Of a DNA stretch of 64,000 nucleotides, positions 1-8,910 are shown piece by piece. Each line of letters opens with the position of its first letter. Position 1 is the stretch's first letter. This DNA is from Chitinophagales bacterium. Its GTDB lineage: Bacteria; Bacteroidota; Bacteroidia; Chitinophagales; JADIYW01. The stretch is taken from NCBI GenBank assembly GCA_019694955.1, contig JAIBAX010000004.1:70001-134000 (forward strand), given 5' to 3'. The notes below the pieces were generated by a model, which was not told where the DNA came from, did no database searches, and saw only the letters and a program-made list of their open reading frames with translations. A program made the translations under genes and the position numbers.

Positions 1-1
1 T

Positions 2-403
2 AGAACATTTATAAAAGAGAATTCTTTGTATAACACGCCATCGGTATATGCGATATACATATGTCTTTTGACCTTGAGGTGGCTGAAAGCTCAGGGCGGC
101 GTAGTTGAGATGGAAAGAAGAAATATCTTAAAAGCGAATACCATGTATGCTGAGATAGACAGGAATCCCCTGTTTTATGGTCAGGTAAATACTGAAGACC
201 GATCAAGGATGAATGCGGTTTTTAGGCTGCATGATGAAACTTTAGAGGATAAATTTATGACGCATGTGAAAGAATATGGCATTGTGGGAATCAAAGGTCA
301 TAGGCTTTCGGGTGGTTTCCGGGCGAGCATGTATAATGCGCTTCCACTGGAAAGTGTGGAAGTATTGGTAGGGGCTATGCAAGAATTTGAGAAGATGCAA
401 TAA
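2..403 (+). CDS. serC: Phosphoserine aminotransferase, C-terminal part (5' end outside window)
   Basis: The reading frame is open from base 2 with no internal stop, so the gene starts upstream of the window and only about 133 C-terminal residues are present. They contain landmarks of the SerC small domain: NTPSVYAIYICLLTLRWLK near the start, the stretch EDRSRMNAVFRL in the middle, and GIKGHRLSGGFRASMYNA followed by a final helix. SerC is a PLP enzyme that transaminates 3-phosphohydroxypyruvate with glutamate to give phosphoserine (serine biosynthesis; in many bacteria also pyridoxine). The PLP-binding lysine lies outside the window. DUF1015 and trans-sulfuration genes follow after a convergent hydrolase, so serine and sulfur amino acid genes are loosely grouped. 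Confidence 0.93.
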   Translation, partial: RTFIKENSLYNTPSVYAIYICLLTLRWLKAQGGVVEMERRNILKANTMYAEIDRNPLFYGQVNTEDRSRMNAVFRLHDETLEDKFMTHVKEYGIVGIKGHRLSGGFRASMYNALPLESVEVLVGAMQEFEKMQ

Positions 404-928
404 GGGATTTTTAGCCACGAATGCACGAACAAACCGAAAATCGGCATTAGAAGAACATACACACAATTTAATGTCTAGAGGCAGTTATTTGTCCACAGAT
501 GACGGTCGACTGATGTTGACAGACCGCTGTTGCTCCCGAAAAGCGCAAAAATCAACTATTCTTAGTCTAATGCTGGTTTTGGGGTATTGGATTTTTTTGC
601 CACGAATGCACGAATAAAGACAAATGTTTTAGGTTTAATTCGTTCATTTTTTTGCGCCTTTTAAACCTTACAAGTGAAGTTTGGGTTTTATTTGATTTTT
701 GCAGCAACGGGCGAAATAGTAGCCCGGAATGGTGGTGGGGTTGTGTTAGGCATGAGGACTATACATGTAGCACGTGTTTGCTGCCCAAATCTTCCTGTTA
801 ACTCAAAATCAAGAATACAATATGTATAGAATTAGACTTTTAAACGCTATTTTTTGTCCACATCCCGATATATCGGTATATCGGGAGACAGTCAACAGTC
901 CATAGTAGAAAGGCACAAAAATCTGAGA
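404..928. repeat. Gene-free spacer with short dispersed repeats and a hairpin
   Basis: No plausible gene was found in these 525 bases between convergent serC and the hydrolase. Two copies of GCCACGAATGCACGAA lie at about 413-429 and 599-615, and a variant occurs at about 5203-5218. A perfect 9-bp inverted repeat, CCCGATATA/TATATCGGG with loop TCGG, lies at 864-885. Mixtures of GTCCAC, GTCGAC and GACAGTC motifs occur at about 501-530 and 857-903. The spacer looks like accumulated short palindromic or dispersed elements rather than a regulatory leader. Confidence 0.6.
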
Positions 929-1855
929 TTAATTTACGGATAAAAACCTCAGCACTTCTTTCTCCCAAGTAATTTTACATTCTGAGAGATTAATATTATG
1001 TCCGGTTTGTTTGAGCGGAAGGTATTGTTCATTTTTTAAGTTTTCGAGGATTTGGTTTGTCTCCTGCTGTGTTACCCTTTCATCTTCGAGCCCATAAATA
1101 ACCAATGCTGGACAATTTACTTTTTTCGCGTAGCGAAACGGTTGGTGGCTAAATCCCCAGAACCCATTTTCAATTCCTCCCCAAAAGACAAGGTTTTGCG
1201 ACAAAGGAAAAGTGGGTAGATTCATCTTACGAAATCTGGCATCGGTGGCAGTTTGGAGCGTTGCGAAAGTACTTTCTATGATGATTTTGTTCGGTTGAAT
1301 CGTATCTATCGCTATGGCACGCAACAATGCTGCCGCACCCATTGAGTTTCCGAACAAAATAATTTCTCCATCATACTGCTTCTGGATATAATTGAAACAC
1401 GAGGTCACTTGTTGAGCTTCCTTATAACCAATGGTTGTTTGATTTCCTTTGGAGCCACCACTTCCCATGAAATCTACTAACATAACCCGATATCCATTCT
1501 TTGCGAAAAACGCCCCCTTCTCTACCATGCCAGACTTGTTTCCTCCATAGCCATGGAACATGATGATTGTACCACGAGTACTATCCTGATTCAATATCCA
1601 TGTTTCTATTTCTTTTTCTTCTCCAACAAATACCGTTTGAAATGGCATTGTGGGGCGAGTCGTGTTTTCTGGACGAGGATTATTTACGCCAAAAAGGAGT
1701 ACAGCCAACTTTGACAAAGGGTTATTCATGTTCTCCAGCTTAGTTTTTCCGTGTTGGGTTGTTTGAAAATGTGTAAATCTGTATGCATGAAAGATGGCCA
1801 TCAATTGTATGATGACAATAAGTAGTAGGAGCAAGCGAATGATTTTCTTACGCAT
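929..1855 (-). CDS. Alpha/beta hydrolase with N-terminal membrane anchor
   Basis: This 308-residue protein starts with basic residues and a long hydrophobic helix (residues 5-24), so it is exported or membrane-anchored. The hydrolase core follows: an oxyanion region with GTIIMFHGYGGNKSG, the nucleophile elbow GNSMGA (GxSxG type), and late Asp and His candidates in YGLEDERV and KQTGHN. The layout fits the serine aminopeptidase S33/BAAT-like alpha/beta hydrolases. The substrate cannot be read from the sequence. It stands alone on the reverse strand, convergent with serC and divergent from the DUF1015 gene 110 bases away. Confidence 0.8.
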   Translation of the reverse strand: MRKKIIRLLLLLIVIIQLMAIFHAYRFTHFQTTQHGKTKLENMNNPLSKLAVLLFGVNNPRPENTTRPTMPFQTVFVGEEKEIETWILNQDSTRGTIIMFHGYGGNKSGMVEKGAFFAKNGYRVMLVDFMGSGGSKGNQTTIGYKEAQQVTSCFNYIQKQYDGEIILFGNSMGAAALLRAIAIDTIQPNKIIIESTFATLQTATDARFRKMNLPTFPLSQNLVFWGGIENGFWGFSHQPFRYAKKVNCPALVIYGLEDERVTQQETNQILENLKNEQYLPLKQTGHNINLSECKITWEKEVLRFLSVN

Positions 1856-1946
1856 AAGAGGTTTTTTTTGTAAACATATATATAAATGTGCTACCTATTA
1901 TTGTGTGATATCTTTCGTTAACATTTTTTATCGCAGCGAAAACTGT

Positions 1947-1954
1947 TATTTTTG
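1947..1954 (+). promoter_or_regulatory. Candidate -7 promoter box for the DUF1015 gene
   Basis: TATTTTTG matches the Bacteroidota -7 consensus TAnnTTTG. The position 19 bases upstream reads TTT rather than TTG. The start codon is only 12 bases downstream of the box, so the transcript would have almost no leader. Confidence 0.4.
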
Positions 1955-1965
1955 GAAAAATTTTG

Positions 1966-3219
1966 ATGATGATAACAATACGTCCTTTTCGGGGATTGCG
2001 TCCGAGGGTAGATTTAGTGGATAAAGTAGCTTCCAAACCATACGATGTTTTAAACACTGCTGAAGCAAAAGTGGAAGCACAAGGAAATCCGTACTCCTTT
2101 TTAAGGGTATCAAAACCTGAAATCAATTTTGACGATGATATCTATCCTTATGCGGATGAAGTATATGAAAAAGGCAAAGAAGTCTTTGAGCAGATGATAC
2201 ATGACGAAATTCTGATAAGGGATAAACAAGCATGTATGTATATATATGCACAAACGATGTTGGGTCGAACACAAACCGGGCTAGTAGTGGGTAGTTCCAT
2301 TGACGATTATTTTTCAAATAATATCAAAAAACATGAGCTTACTTTAGTTGCTAAAGAAAATGACCGCATCAGACACATGAAAACAAAGATGGCACAACCC
2401 GGTATGGTTTTTCTTACTTATCGTCCTGTTGCCGCTATTGATAATATCATACAGACATATTGTTCTGCTAACTCGTTAACTTATGATTTTATGGATTCGC
2501 AGGAAGTAAGGCATCAATTGTGGGTGATACAAGAAAAAGACACGATTGAACAACTTGCTGATTTGTTTCACACGCATGTGGAGGCGTCCTATATTGCTGA
2601 TGGCCATCATCGGTCGGCGGCATCGGCGAAGGTTGGCATGCAACTTAGGGAGTCGAACCCAAACCACACGGGAGAGGAACCCTATAATTTCTTCCTTTCC
2701 TGTTTATTTCCTTCTGACCAATTACAGATCCAGGATTATAATCGATTGGTAAAAGACTTGAACGGGCTTGAGGAAGGCGCCTTTCTTGAACAAGTCAACG
2801 AATATTTTGAAGTTGAGCTGATTGGAAGTGAAATTTTTAAGCCTACACAATTGCATGAGTTTTCCATGTATTTGAACCAACAATGGTATAAATTAACAGC
2901 GAAACCAATTACCTATCATGAGGTGGATGCCATTGGCATTTTAGATATTTCTATACTCAGCAAGCATGTTTTGTCGCCTATTCTGGGCATACATGATCAG
3001 CGAACAGATAAAAGGATTGATTTTGTGGGGGGCATCAGAGGATTAGGCGAGTTGCAAAAGCGCGTAGATAGTGGTGAGATGCAATTGGCATTTGCCTTTT
3101 ATCCTGTTACGTTAGAACAATTGATGAATATTGCCGATACCAATAATATTATGCCACCTAAATCTACTTGGTTTGAACCAAAATTGAAAAGCGGGTTGGT
3201 GATCAATTTATTGAAATAG
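1966..3219 (+). CDS. DUF1015 family protein
   Basis: The protein is 417 residues. The frame opens with TTG ATG ATG, and I take the first ATG because a promoter-like box lies just upstream. Hallmarks of the DUF1015 family are the N-terminal ITIRPFRGLRP, the central ADGHHRSAAS motif (around residue 215) and the late DxRxDKRIDFVGG segment. The biochemical role of the family is unknown. In Bacteroidota, members often sit close to serC/serA, which agrees with serC here, although a reverse-strand hydrolase intervenes. The next gene, cystathionine gamma-synthase, begins 66 bases downstream and has its own -7-like box. Confidence 0.85.
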   Translation: MMITIRPFRGLRPRVDLVDKVASKPYDVLNTAEAKVEAQGNPYSFLRVSKPEINFDDDIYPYADEVYEKGKEVFEQMIHDEILIRDKQACMYIYAQTMLGRTQTGLVVGSSIDDYFSNNIKKHELTLVAKENDRIRHMKTKMAQPGMVFLTYRPVAAIDNIIQTYCSANSLTYDFMDSQEVRHQLWVIQEKDTIEQLADLFHTHVEASYIADGHHRSAASAKVGMQLRESNPNHTGEEPYNFFLSCLFPSDQLQIQDYNRLVKDLNGLEEGAFLEQVNEYFEVELIGSEIFKPTQLHEFSMYLNQQWYKLTAKPITYHEVDAIGILDISILSKHVLSPILGIHDQRTDKRIDFVGGIRGLGELQKRVDSGEMQLAFAFYPVTLEQLMNIADTNNIMPPKSTWFEPKLKSGLVINLLK

Positions 3220-3258
3220 GTTTCGTGCTTACGGTTTTTTCTTTAGTGTAATAATTCC

Positions 3259-3266
3259 TACTTTTG
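3259..3266 (+). promoter_or_regulatory. Candidate -7 promoter box for the cystathionine gamma-synthase gene
   Basis: TACTTTTG fits TAnnTTTG and lies 19 bases before the ATG. The -33 region is T-rich rather than TTG, so the strength is uncertain. Confidence 0.35.
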
Positions 3267-3285
3267 TGGTTTTAATTTTAATTTG

Positions 3286-4428
3286 ATGAAATTTGCAACA
3301 AAGGTCATACATGCCGGCATTGAACCGGATGTAAGTTCAGGTGCCATTATGACACCTATATTTCAAACTTCTACTTATGTTCAAGATGCACCCGGTGTTC
3401 ATAAAGGCTTTGAATACGCCAGAACGCAGAATCCTACGCGCAATGTCTTACAAAATCAGTTAGCGGCTTTGGAGAATGGTGATTATGGTATTTGCTTTGC
3501 CAGCGGATTAGCCGCCACGGACGCCATCATGAAGATGTTTAAAAGTGGTGACGAAGTTATTTCATGTAATGACCTTTATGGTGGAACTTACCGCATTTTT
3601 AATAGGGTTTTTGGGAAATTTGGTCTCAAGTTTTCTTTTGTAGACATGAGCGAGATGAAAAACATAGAAGCTGCCATAACTTCTAATACCAAACTCATCT
3701 GGATAGAAACGCCTACCAATCCGATGCTCAACTTAGTAGATATCGTTGAAGTAGTCGCATTGGCTAAGAAACAGGGTGTTTTGGTTTGTGTTGACAATAC
3801 CTTTGCATCACCTTATTTACAAACTCCGTTGGATTTGGGTGCAGATATTGTTATCCATTCTGCTACTAAATATTTGGGCGGACATAGTGACGTTATACAC
3901 GGTGCGGTGGTTGTTAAAGACAAAAACTTAGCCGATGAATTGTATTTCTTACAAAATGCTAGTGGTGCCGTTCCCGGGCCACAGGATTGTTTTTTGATTT
4001 TACGAGGCATTAAAACTTTACATCTACGCATGGATCGTGCTTGTGAGAATGCTGCAAAAATTGCTGCTTTTTTGGAAGGTCATGACAGGGTAGAAAAAGT
4101 AAATTTTCCGGGACTAAAGAGCCATCCACAACATGAACTGGCAAAGAGGCAGATGAAAAATTTTGGTGGCATGGTATCTTTTTCATTAAAAGAAGATAGT
4201 ATTGAAGCTGCAAATAAAGTCCTGAGCAATACAAAATTATTTGCGTTAGCAGAGTCTTTAGGCGGTGTAGAATCATTAATTGGACATCCAGCTACGATGA
4301 CACACGCTTCTATTCCGCTGGAAGAAAGGAGAAAAACGGGGGTTTTAGACTCATTGATACGACTAAGCATCGGTATTGAGGATGCGGATGACTTAATTGA
4401 AGACTTGAATATTGCTCTAAACGCTTAA
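3286..4428 (+). CDS. metB: Cystathionine gamma-synthase / trans-sulfuration PLP enzyme
   Basis: This 380-residue member of the Cys/Met metabolism PLP family has the expected order of motifs: an N-terminal KFATKVIHAG, YARTQNPTR (tetramer-face cofactor contacts), ENGDYGICFASGLAA, the PLP aspartate in CVDNTFASPYLQ, and the Schiff-base lysine in HSATKYLGGHSDVIHG. A late ESLGGVESLIGHPATMTHAS is typical of gamma-synthase/lyase members. It likely joins an activated homoserine to cysteine, or cleaves cystathionine; sequence alone does not separate MetB from MetC/gamma-lyase. An ATG immediately after a TTG is used as the start. The stop is one base from the prsW start, so the two are probably co-transcribed. 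A second paralogue lies at 33027. Confidence 0.88.
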   Translation: MKFATKVIHAGIEPDVSSGAIMTPIFQTSTYVQDAPGVHKGFEYARTQNPTRNVLQNQLAALENGDYGICFASGLAATDAIMKMFKSGDEVISCNDLYGGTYRIFNRVFGKFGLKFSFVDMSEMKNIEAAITSNTKLIWIETPTNPMLNLVDIVEVVALAKKQGVLVCVDNTFASPYLQTPLDLGADIVIHSATKYLGGHSDVIHGAVVVKDKNLADELYFLQNASGAVPGPQDCFLILRGIKTLHLRMDRACENAAKIAAFLEGHDRVEKVNFPGLKSHPQHELAKRQMKNFGGMVSFSLKEDSIEAANKVLSNTKLFALAESLGGVESLIGHPATMTHASIPLEERRKTGVLDSLIRLSIGIEDADDLIEDLNIALNA

Positions 4429-4429
4429 T

Positions 4430-5182
4430 ATGATTTTACTTGCACTCACCCTTGCTCCTTGTGTAGCCATCGTATTATACATTATATACAAGGACAAGTA
4501 TGAGAAAGAGCCGCTTAGGTATCTTATAATCAGTTTCATCTTGGGTTGCGTTACCATTATACCAGCTGTACTATTAGAAGCGTATCTGGAAAATTACTTT
4601 TTTGTATCAACAGATCCAATTACTACGGCTATACATGCCTTTTTAGGAGTGGCATTGCCGGAAGAATTATTGAAGTTTCTCGTTTTGCGTTGGTATATTT
4701 TCAGAAAGAAAGATTTTAATGAACCCATGGATGGTATCGTCTATTCGGTGATGATTTCCATGGGGTTTGCTGCTGTTGAGAATATTTTTTATGTTATTGA
4801 CAGTGGTGGAGGTGTTGGTACGGCTTTATTGAGGATGTTTACGGCTGTTCCGGCGCATGCTATTTTTGGAATTGCTATGGGCTATTATGCCGGAAAGGCA
4901 AAATTTGACACATGGAACAGCACCAGTCTTTTGCTGCAAGGATTTTTGGTAGCTTTTATTTTACATGGATTGTACGACTTCTTCTTATTCCAACAGAACT
5001 TTGAGTTTTTGGGGCTACTTTCCTTTGTTGGTGTTGCCTTATCCATCCGATATGCAAAAAGAGCCATCCATGAACATGTGGAAGCATCGCCGTTTAAGAA
5101 TGGTATTCAAGAAATAACTCCACCAGAAAATAATGAAAAGACGCCACCGATAGATGAGGTGTCGCAGGAACGGAATGAGTAG
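4430..5182 (+). CDS. prsW: PrsW family intramembrane metalloprotease
   Basis: The 250-residue polytopic membrane protein has about seven hydrophobic segments. It carries the PrsW signatures: PEELLKFL (EExxK type) near residue 77, the second glutamate motif GFAAVENIFY near residue 120, the histidine of PAHAIFG, and the HGLYDF motif near residue 182. PrsW proteases cut transmembrane proteins such as anti-sigma factors in Bacillus. No anti-sigma gene is adjacent here, so its substrate is unknown. The charged, proline-rich tail after residue 215 is probably cytoplasmic. It follows metB by one base, suggesting an operon without an obvious functional link. Confidence 0.85.
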   Translation: MILLALTLAPCVAIVLYIIYKDKYEKEPLRYLIISFILGCVTIIPAVLLEAYLENYFFVSTDPITTAIHAFLGVALPEELLKFLVLRWYIFRKKDFNEPMDGIVYSVMISMGFAAVENIFYVIDSGGGVGTALLRMFTAVPAHAIFGIAMGYYAGKAKFDTWNSTSLLLQGFLVAFILHGLYDFFLFQQNFEFLGLLSFVGVALSIRYAKRAIHEHVEASPFKNGIQEITPPENNEKTPPIDEVSQERNE

Positions 5183-5242
5183 TTTTTTTTGGGAAAGAAT
5201 TTGCACGGATGCACGAATTCTAGTAGATTTAATATTTTGCCA

Positions 5243-5830
5243 TTAACTATCTTCCCCGGCGTATTTAACACTGGCTTCCAAAGCTTCATACACTTCAACT
5301 CCAAATTTTCTGATTAAGGGTTCTTTCAGGAATTGATATACCGGAACTTTTAGCTTTTCGCCTAATTTACAGGCTTCGCTACAGATATCCCATTCATCAT
5401 AGTTTACAGCTGTGAATCCTTCATATGCTTTTATTCTAATGGGGTATAAATGGCAACTGATAGGTTTTCTCCAGTCTGTTTTCCCCTCGAGGAATGCCTT
5501 TTCAATGGCGCAATAGGAAATACCACTTTTATCAAAATTCACATAAGCACAAGCCCCGGTACCATCAATGAGTGGCGTTGCAATGCCTGTATATTCGTCC
5601 TCTTCTTCAATTACAGAATACCCATATTTTTCAACGGCAGCGATGCCTTTTTCAGACATGTGCTTTTTAAATCTGGGATAAAATTTCTTTACTAGCGCCA
5701 CCTCATCCTCTTCTAAAGGCGCGCCGCTATCCCCTTCTATGCAGCATGCTCCTTTGCATTTTTGTAGGTTGCAAACGAAAGCGATATTTTTAACATCATC
5801 ACTAAAGAGGATATCATCTATGACGATCAT
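5243..5830 (-). CDS. DUF3109 family cysteine-rich protein
   Basis: The frame could begin at 5860, but the ATG at 5830 gives the usual N-terminus MIVIDDILFSDDV, so I prefer 195 residues. The cysteines CNLQKCKGACC near the N-terminus, the GACAYV and SYCAIEK segments, and the SCHLYPIR and DICSEACKLG segments match the DUF3109 group, related to YkgJ-like proteins thought to bind iron or zinc through clustered cysteines. The function is not established. The start overlaps the 3' end of the upstream methyltransferase gene by 17 bases on the same strand, which implies translational coupling. Confidence 0.8.
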   Translation of the reverse strand: MIVIDDILFSDDVKNIAFVCNLQKCKGACCIEGDSGAPLEEDEVALVKKFYPRFKKHMSEKGIAAVEKYGYSVIEEEDEYTGIATPLIDGTGACAYVNFDKSGISYCAIEKAFLEGKTDWRKPISCHLYPIRIKAYEGFTAVNYDEWDICSEACKLGEKLKVPVYQFLKEPLIRKFGVEVYEALEASVKYAGEDS

Positions 5831-6554
5831 GTCTTCTGGGTTGTTTGGGTGGTAAAACAATAAATACCGTTGGTTTTTTTTGTATATCGGGTGTCATCTT
5901 CGACCATTCTTGTATGGATTTGGTTTGAATGAACTGATCTGGTGCTGTAATATTACAAGCTATACAAAGTTCTGTCTCTGCACCTGAATATCTTAGTAAG
6001 TCTTCTAAAAGCCCTTGATTCCTATAGGGTGTTTCAATAAAAATCTGTGGAGCGGCATGTTTCTGCTCGCCAAAATTGCGAATCATTTTAATGCGCTTTT
6101 CCTTTTCTATGGGCAAGTAGCCATGAAAATGAAAATACTGACCATTCAATCCTGATGCCATGAGTGCCATAATTACAGAATTGGGACCTACCAATGGAAT
6201 TACCTCAATTCCTCTATGATGTGCTTCTTTTACAAGATGAAATCCCGGATCGGCAATACAGGGGCAGCCTGCTTCGCTGAGAATGCCGCCATCTTTACCA
6301 TCTAATATAGTATCAAAGAAACCTTTCTCGACGGTATATTTTCCATGTTTGTCCATTTCAAAGAATGTACATGCGTCGATATCTTTGTTGCTGTCTAGCG
6401 CCTTTAAGAAACGTCTGCCTGAACGAAGATTTTCTACTGCATAGCAAGTAATTTCCAGTGCCGCCTTTCTTGTCATTTCAGGAATCCCCGATATTTCGCC
6501 TTCCCAAAGTGGCGTTGGTATCAAAAACAGGCGTCCTTTTTTGGTAACATTCAT
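5814..6554 (-). CDS. RsmI-like SAM-dependent methyltransferase (tetrapyrrole methylase fold)
   Basis: The 246-residue protein begins with GRLFLIPTPLWE, then shows SEAGCPCIADPGFHLVKEAH and VIPLVGPNSVIMALMASG, the glycine/proline loops of the tetrapyrrole-methylase (TP_methylase) fold. It resembles RsmI (16S rRNA 2'-O-methyltransferase), but the leader is PTPLWE rather than the usual PTPIGNL, and the sequence matches a Bacteroidota paralogue normally annotated only as SAM-dependent methyltransferase. The substrate is therefore left open. It forms an overlapping pair with the DUF3109 gene and diverges from the DNA glycosylase gene 37 bases away. Confidence 0.85.
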   Translation of the reverse strand: MNVTKKGRLFLIPTPLWEGEISGIPEMTRKAALEITCYAVENLRSGRRFLKALDSNKDIDACTFFEMDKHGKYTVEKGFFDTILDGKDGGILSEAGCPCIADPGFHLVKEAHHRGIEVIPLVGPNSVIMALMASGLNGQYFHFHGYLPIEKEKRIKMIRNFGEQKHAAPQIFIETPYRNQGLLEDLLRYSGAETELCIACNITAPDQFIQTKSIQEWSKMTPDIQKKPTVFIVLPPKQPRRHDRHR

Positions 6555-6591
6555 GTTGCAAATTTAGCGATATTTAACCCAAAAAAGAAAA

Positions 6592-7206
6592 GTGTTGCTG
6601 ACACGTGATTTTTACCAGAGAGAAGATGTTGTACAAATCGCTAAAGATTTGATTGGAAAAGTGCTAGTGACCAATATTGACGGAAAAATTTCTTCAGGTA
6701 TCATCTGTGAGACAGAAGCCTATAGTGAACGTGAAAAGGGCTGCCACGCCTACTTAGGAAAAAAAACCGCCCGCAATGAGGTGATGTTTGGAGAGGGTGG
6801 TTTTGCGTATGTTTATCTGTGTTATGGTATCCATCACTTATTCAATGTGGTGACGAATGTCAGCGGCTGTGCCGAAGCAGTACTAATCCGTGGAATTGTT
6901 CCATTAGATGGTATCGAACATGTTTTACTGAGGAGGAAAAAGCAACAGCTTCTTCCCAACATAGGTATTGGCCCGGGCAACATGAGTGTGTCTTTGGGAA
7001 TTAAAACCACTCATAACACTACAGATTTACTTGGAGATACTATCTGGATAGAAGATCGTGCAATAGAAATTGATGAAGGAAAACTTTTTTGCGGTTCGAG
7101 AATCGGCATAGATTATGCTGGTGAGGACGCTTTGTTGCCTTGGCGTTTTTGGGTAGATATAAATTCGTGGGGATATAAAAATGCTAAAATTGTATCTACT
7201 AAATAA
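6592..7206 (+). CDS. mpg: DNA-3-methyladenine glycosylase (AAG/MPG family)
   Basis: The 204-residue protein matches the AAG/MPG family of base-excision repair enzymes, which remove 3-methyladenine and other damaged purines. Seen in order: LTRDFYQREDVVQIAKDLIGKVL, ICETEAYSEREKGCHA (with the catalytic glutamate of the ETEAY motif), GFAYVYLCYGIHHLFNVV, EAVLIRGI, and GPGNMSVSLGI near the C-terminus. The start is GTG at 6592 or TTG three bases later; there is no in-frame ATG close by. It stands alone, divergent from the methyltransferase gene. Confidence 0.92.
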   Translation: MLLTRDFYQREDVVQIAKDLIGKVLVTNIDGKISSGIICETEAYSEREKGCHAYLGKKTARNEVMFGEGGFAYVYLCYGIHHLFNVVTNVSGCAEAVLIRGIVPLDGIEHVLLRRKKQQLLPNIGIGPGNMSVSLGIKTTHNTTDLLGDTIWIEDRAIEIDEGKLFCGSRIGIDYAGEDALLPWRFWVDINSWGYKNAKIVSTK

Positions 7207-7299
7207 ACAGATGATGATATGGAGTGTCGTCAAATATTTAGGTTTCTTTTACAATAAAGACTTTGATTTTGAGAGCAAATAATAAATGGATTCTTTAAA

Positions 7300-8856
7300 A
7301 TGAAGAACATACAGCAAACTTTAGAACAAATAACAAGTTTAATTTATACTGACACAGTAGAAGCAAGTCGCTTACTTACACAAGTTGCCAATGATGTAAT
7401 GGATTGCGATGATAGCGATATAAAAGGGTTATATCACAATCTATTAGGAATTATTGCTTATCTTAAAAATGATATTAGCCGTTCGCTCAATCAATATTTA
7501 ATTGCTGACAGTTATCTAAAAACATCCAAACTATGGAAAAATAGGATAAAACCTCAAGTAAATATCGCCATGCTCTATTCGAAAACAAATCAGGATTTTT
7601 TAGCATTAGATGTATATATGGACATTGTTGAACAGTTAAAAGATATCCCGATGGAAATCACCCATGCACAGATGTATATCAATATTGACACCATATACTA
7701 CAACATACATGATTATGCTAAAGGAAGTATGTATGCTAAAAAGGCCTACGAAATTGCAACACTACTAAACCATGATTTTGGAATAGCGTTGTCTGCCTCA
7801 AATCTGGCTGGTCATTTATTGCATTTGGGTGAGATGGATGACGCAAGAAAATATCTTTTAGTAAGCACATCATTAGCAGAAAATAATTTTGAAAACCTAT
7901 TGTGCAGCATTTATTACAAACTAGCGAAAGTACATCTGCATCAAAAAGATTATATCATGACTTTTGAGTATTTAGATAAAGGAATACCGATTACACAGAA
8001 ATATAATAATAAATATGAATTATACGAGTACTACTTAATTTATGCTCAATTATATGAGGAAATGGGAAACGACAAATTAGCGTTGGAGAAATACAAATTA
8101 TTCCATCAATTCAGGGATGAGTGGGTAAATGACGAAAAAATAAAAACATATAATCAGCTACAATTGCAGTACGAAACTGAGAAAAAAGAAGTCCGTTTAA
8201 AGGATTTGAAAATTAAGCAACAAGAAAGTGAACTTACTGCCTTAAAAGCACAGATGAATCCACATTTTATCTTCAACACACTAAACTCCATACAATCATT
8301 GTATATGAAGGGGTTGCAGGACATAGCAAATGAACAAATGGGAAATTTTTCCTTACTTACAAGAAAGATTTTGGAAGCTTCCGGTAAACAAGAAATAGCT
8401 TTATCGGAAGAGTTAGAAATTCTTATCAAGTACTTGGAATTAGAAAGCATACGCTTTGATCAAACTTTCCATTATTCAATTCAAATCTCTCCTGATATCG
8501 ACGATGATTACATCAAGATACCACCTATGTTGATACAGCCATATATCGAGAATAGCATAAAACATGGGTTATTTCACAAAACAGGGTCAAAAGAGCTGAA
8601 CGTTGTGTTTGAAATCTGTGAGGAAGAAAACTTGTTATACTGCACCATCCATGACAATGGAATTGGGAGAGTTGCTGCAAATGAAATTAATAAAAGAAGA
8701 ATGAACCACTCTTCATTTGCTACTTCTGCTACAGAAAAGAGGTTACAACTACTGAACGACGTTTATGAATCTAAATTCAGTGTCTCTTACGAAGACAAGT
8801 ATGATGAATATGACAAGGCCTCCGGAACAAATGTGGTACTAAAGATACCAATATAA
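7300..8856 (+). CDS. Cytosolic TPR-containing sensor histidine kinase (LytS/YehU type)
   Basis: In this 518-residue protein, residues 1-270 are helical tetratricopeptide-like repeats (for example LYHNLLGIIAYLKNDISRS and YAKKAYEIATLL), followed by a short coiled coil at about 280-310. The His_kinase (PF06580) region contains ALKAQMNPHFIFNTLNS, with the phosphorylatable His at about residue 322. An HATPase_c domain follows with the N-box PYIENSIKHG and G-box DNGIG. No transmembrane helix is visible, so it probably senses an internal signal or a partner through the TPRs. The LytTR response regulator at 9423 is the likely partner, although a reverse-strand lipoprotein gene separates them. Confidence 0.9.
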   Translation: MKNIQQTLEQITSLIYTDTVEASRLLTQVANDVMDCDDSDIKGLYHNLLGIIAYLKNDISRSLNQYLIADSYLKTSKLWKNRIKPQVNIAMLYSKTNQDFLALDVYMDIVEQLKDIPMEITHAQMYINIDTIYYNIHDYAKGSMYAKKAYEIATLLNHDFGIALSASNLAGHLLHLGEMDDARKYLLVSTSLAENNFENLLCSIYYKLAKVHLHQKDYIMTFEYLDKGIPITQKYNNKYELYEYYLIYAQLYEEMGNDKLALEKYKLFHQFRDEWVNDEKIKTYNQLQLQYETEKKEVRLKDLKIKQQESELTALKAQMNPHFIFNTLNSIQSLYMKGLQDIANEQMGNFSLLTRKILEASGKQEIALSEELEILIKYLELESIRFDQTFHYSIQISPDIDDDYIKIPPMLIQPYIENSIKHGLFHKTGSKELNVVFEICEEENLLYCTIHDNGIGRVAANEINKRRMNHSSFATSATEKRLQLLNDVYESKFSVSYEDKYDEYDKASGTNVVLKIPI

Positions 8857-8858
8857 AT

Positions 8859-8886
8859 GCAGGCAACACCGGGCGGTGTTGCCTGC
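8859..8886. terminator. Strong stem-loop between convergent genes
   Basis: A perfect 12-bp inverted repeat, GCAGGCAACACC/GGTGTTGCCTGC with loop GGGC, lies between the histidine kinase and PKD lipoprotein stop codons. A-rich sequence on one side and T-containing sequence on the other suit bidirectional termination. Confidence 0.75.
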
Positions 8887-8910
8887 AAAAAAGAGAAGGG
8901 ACGAAAAAAA

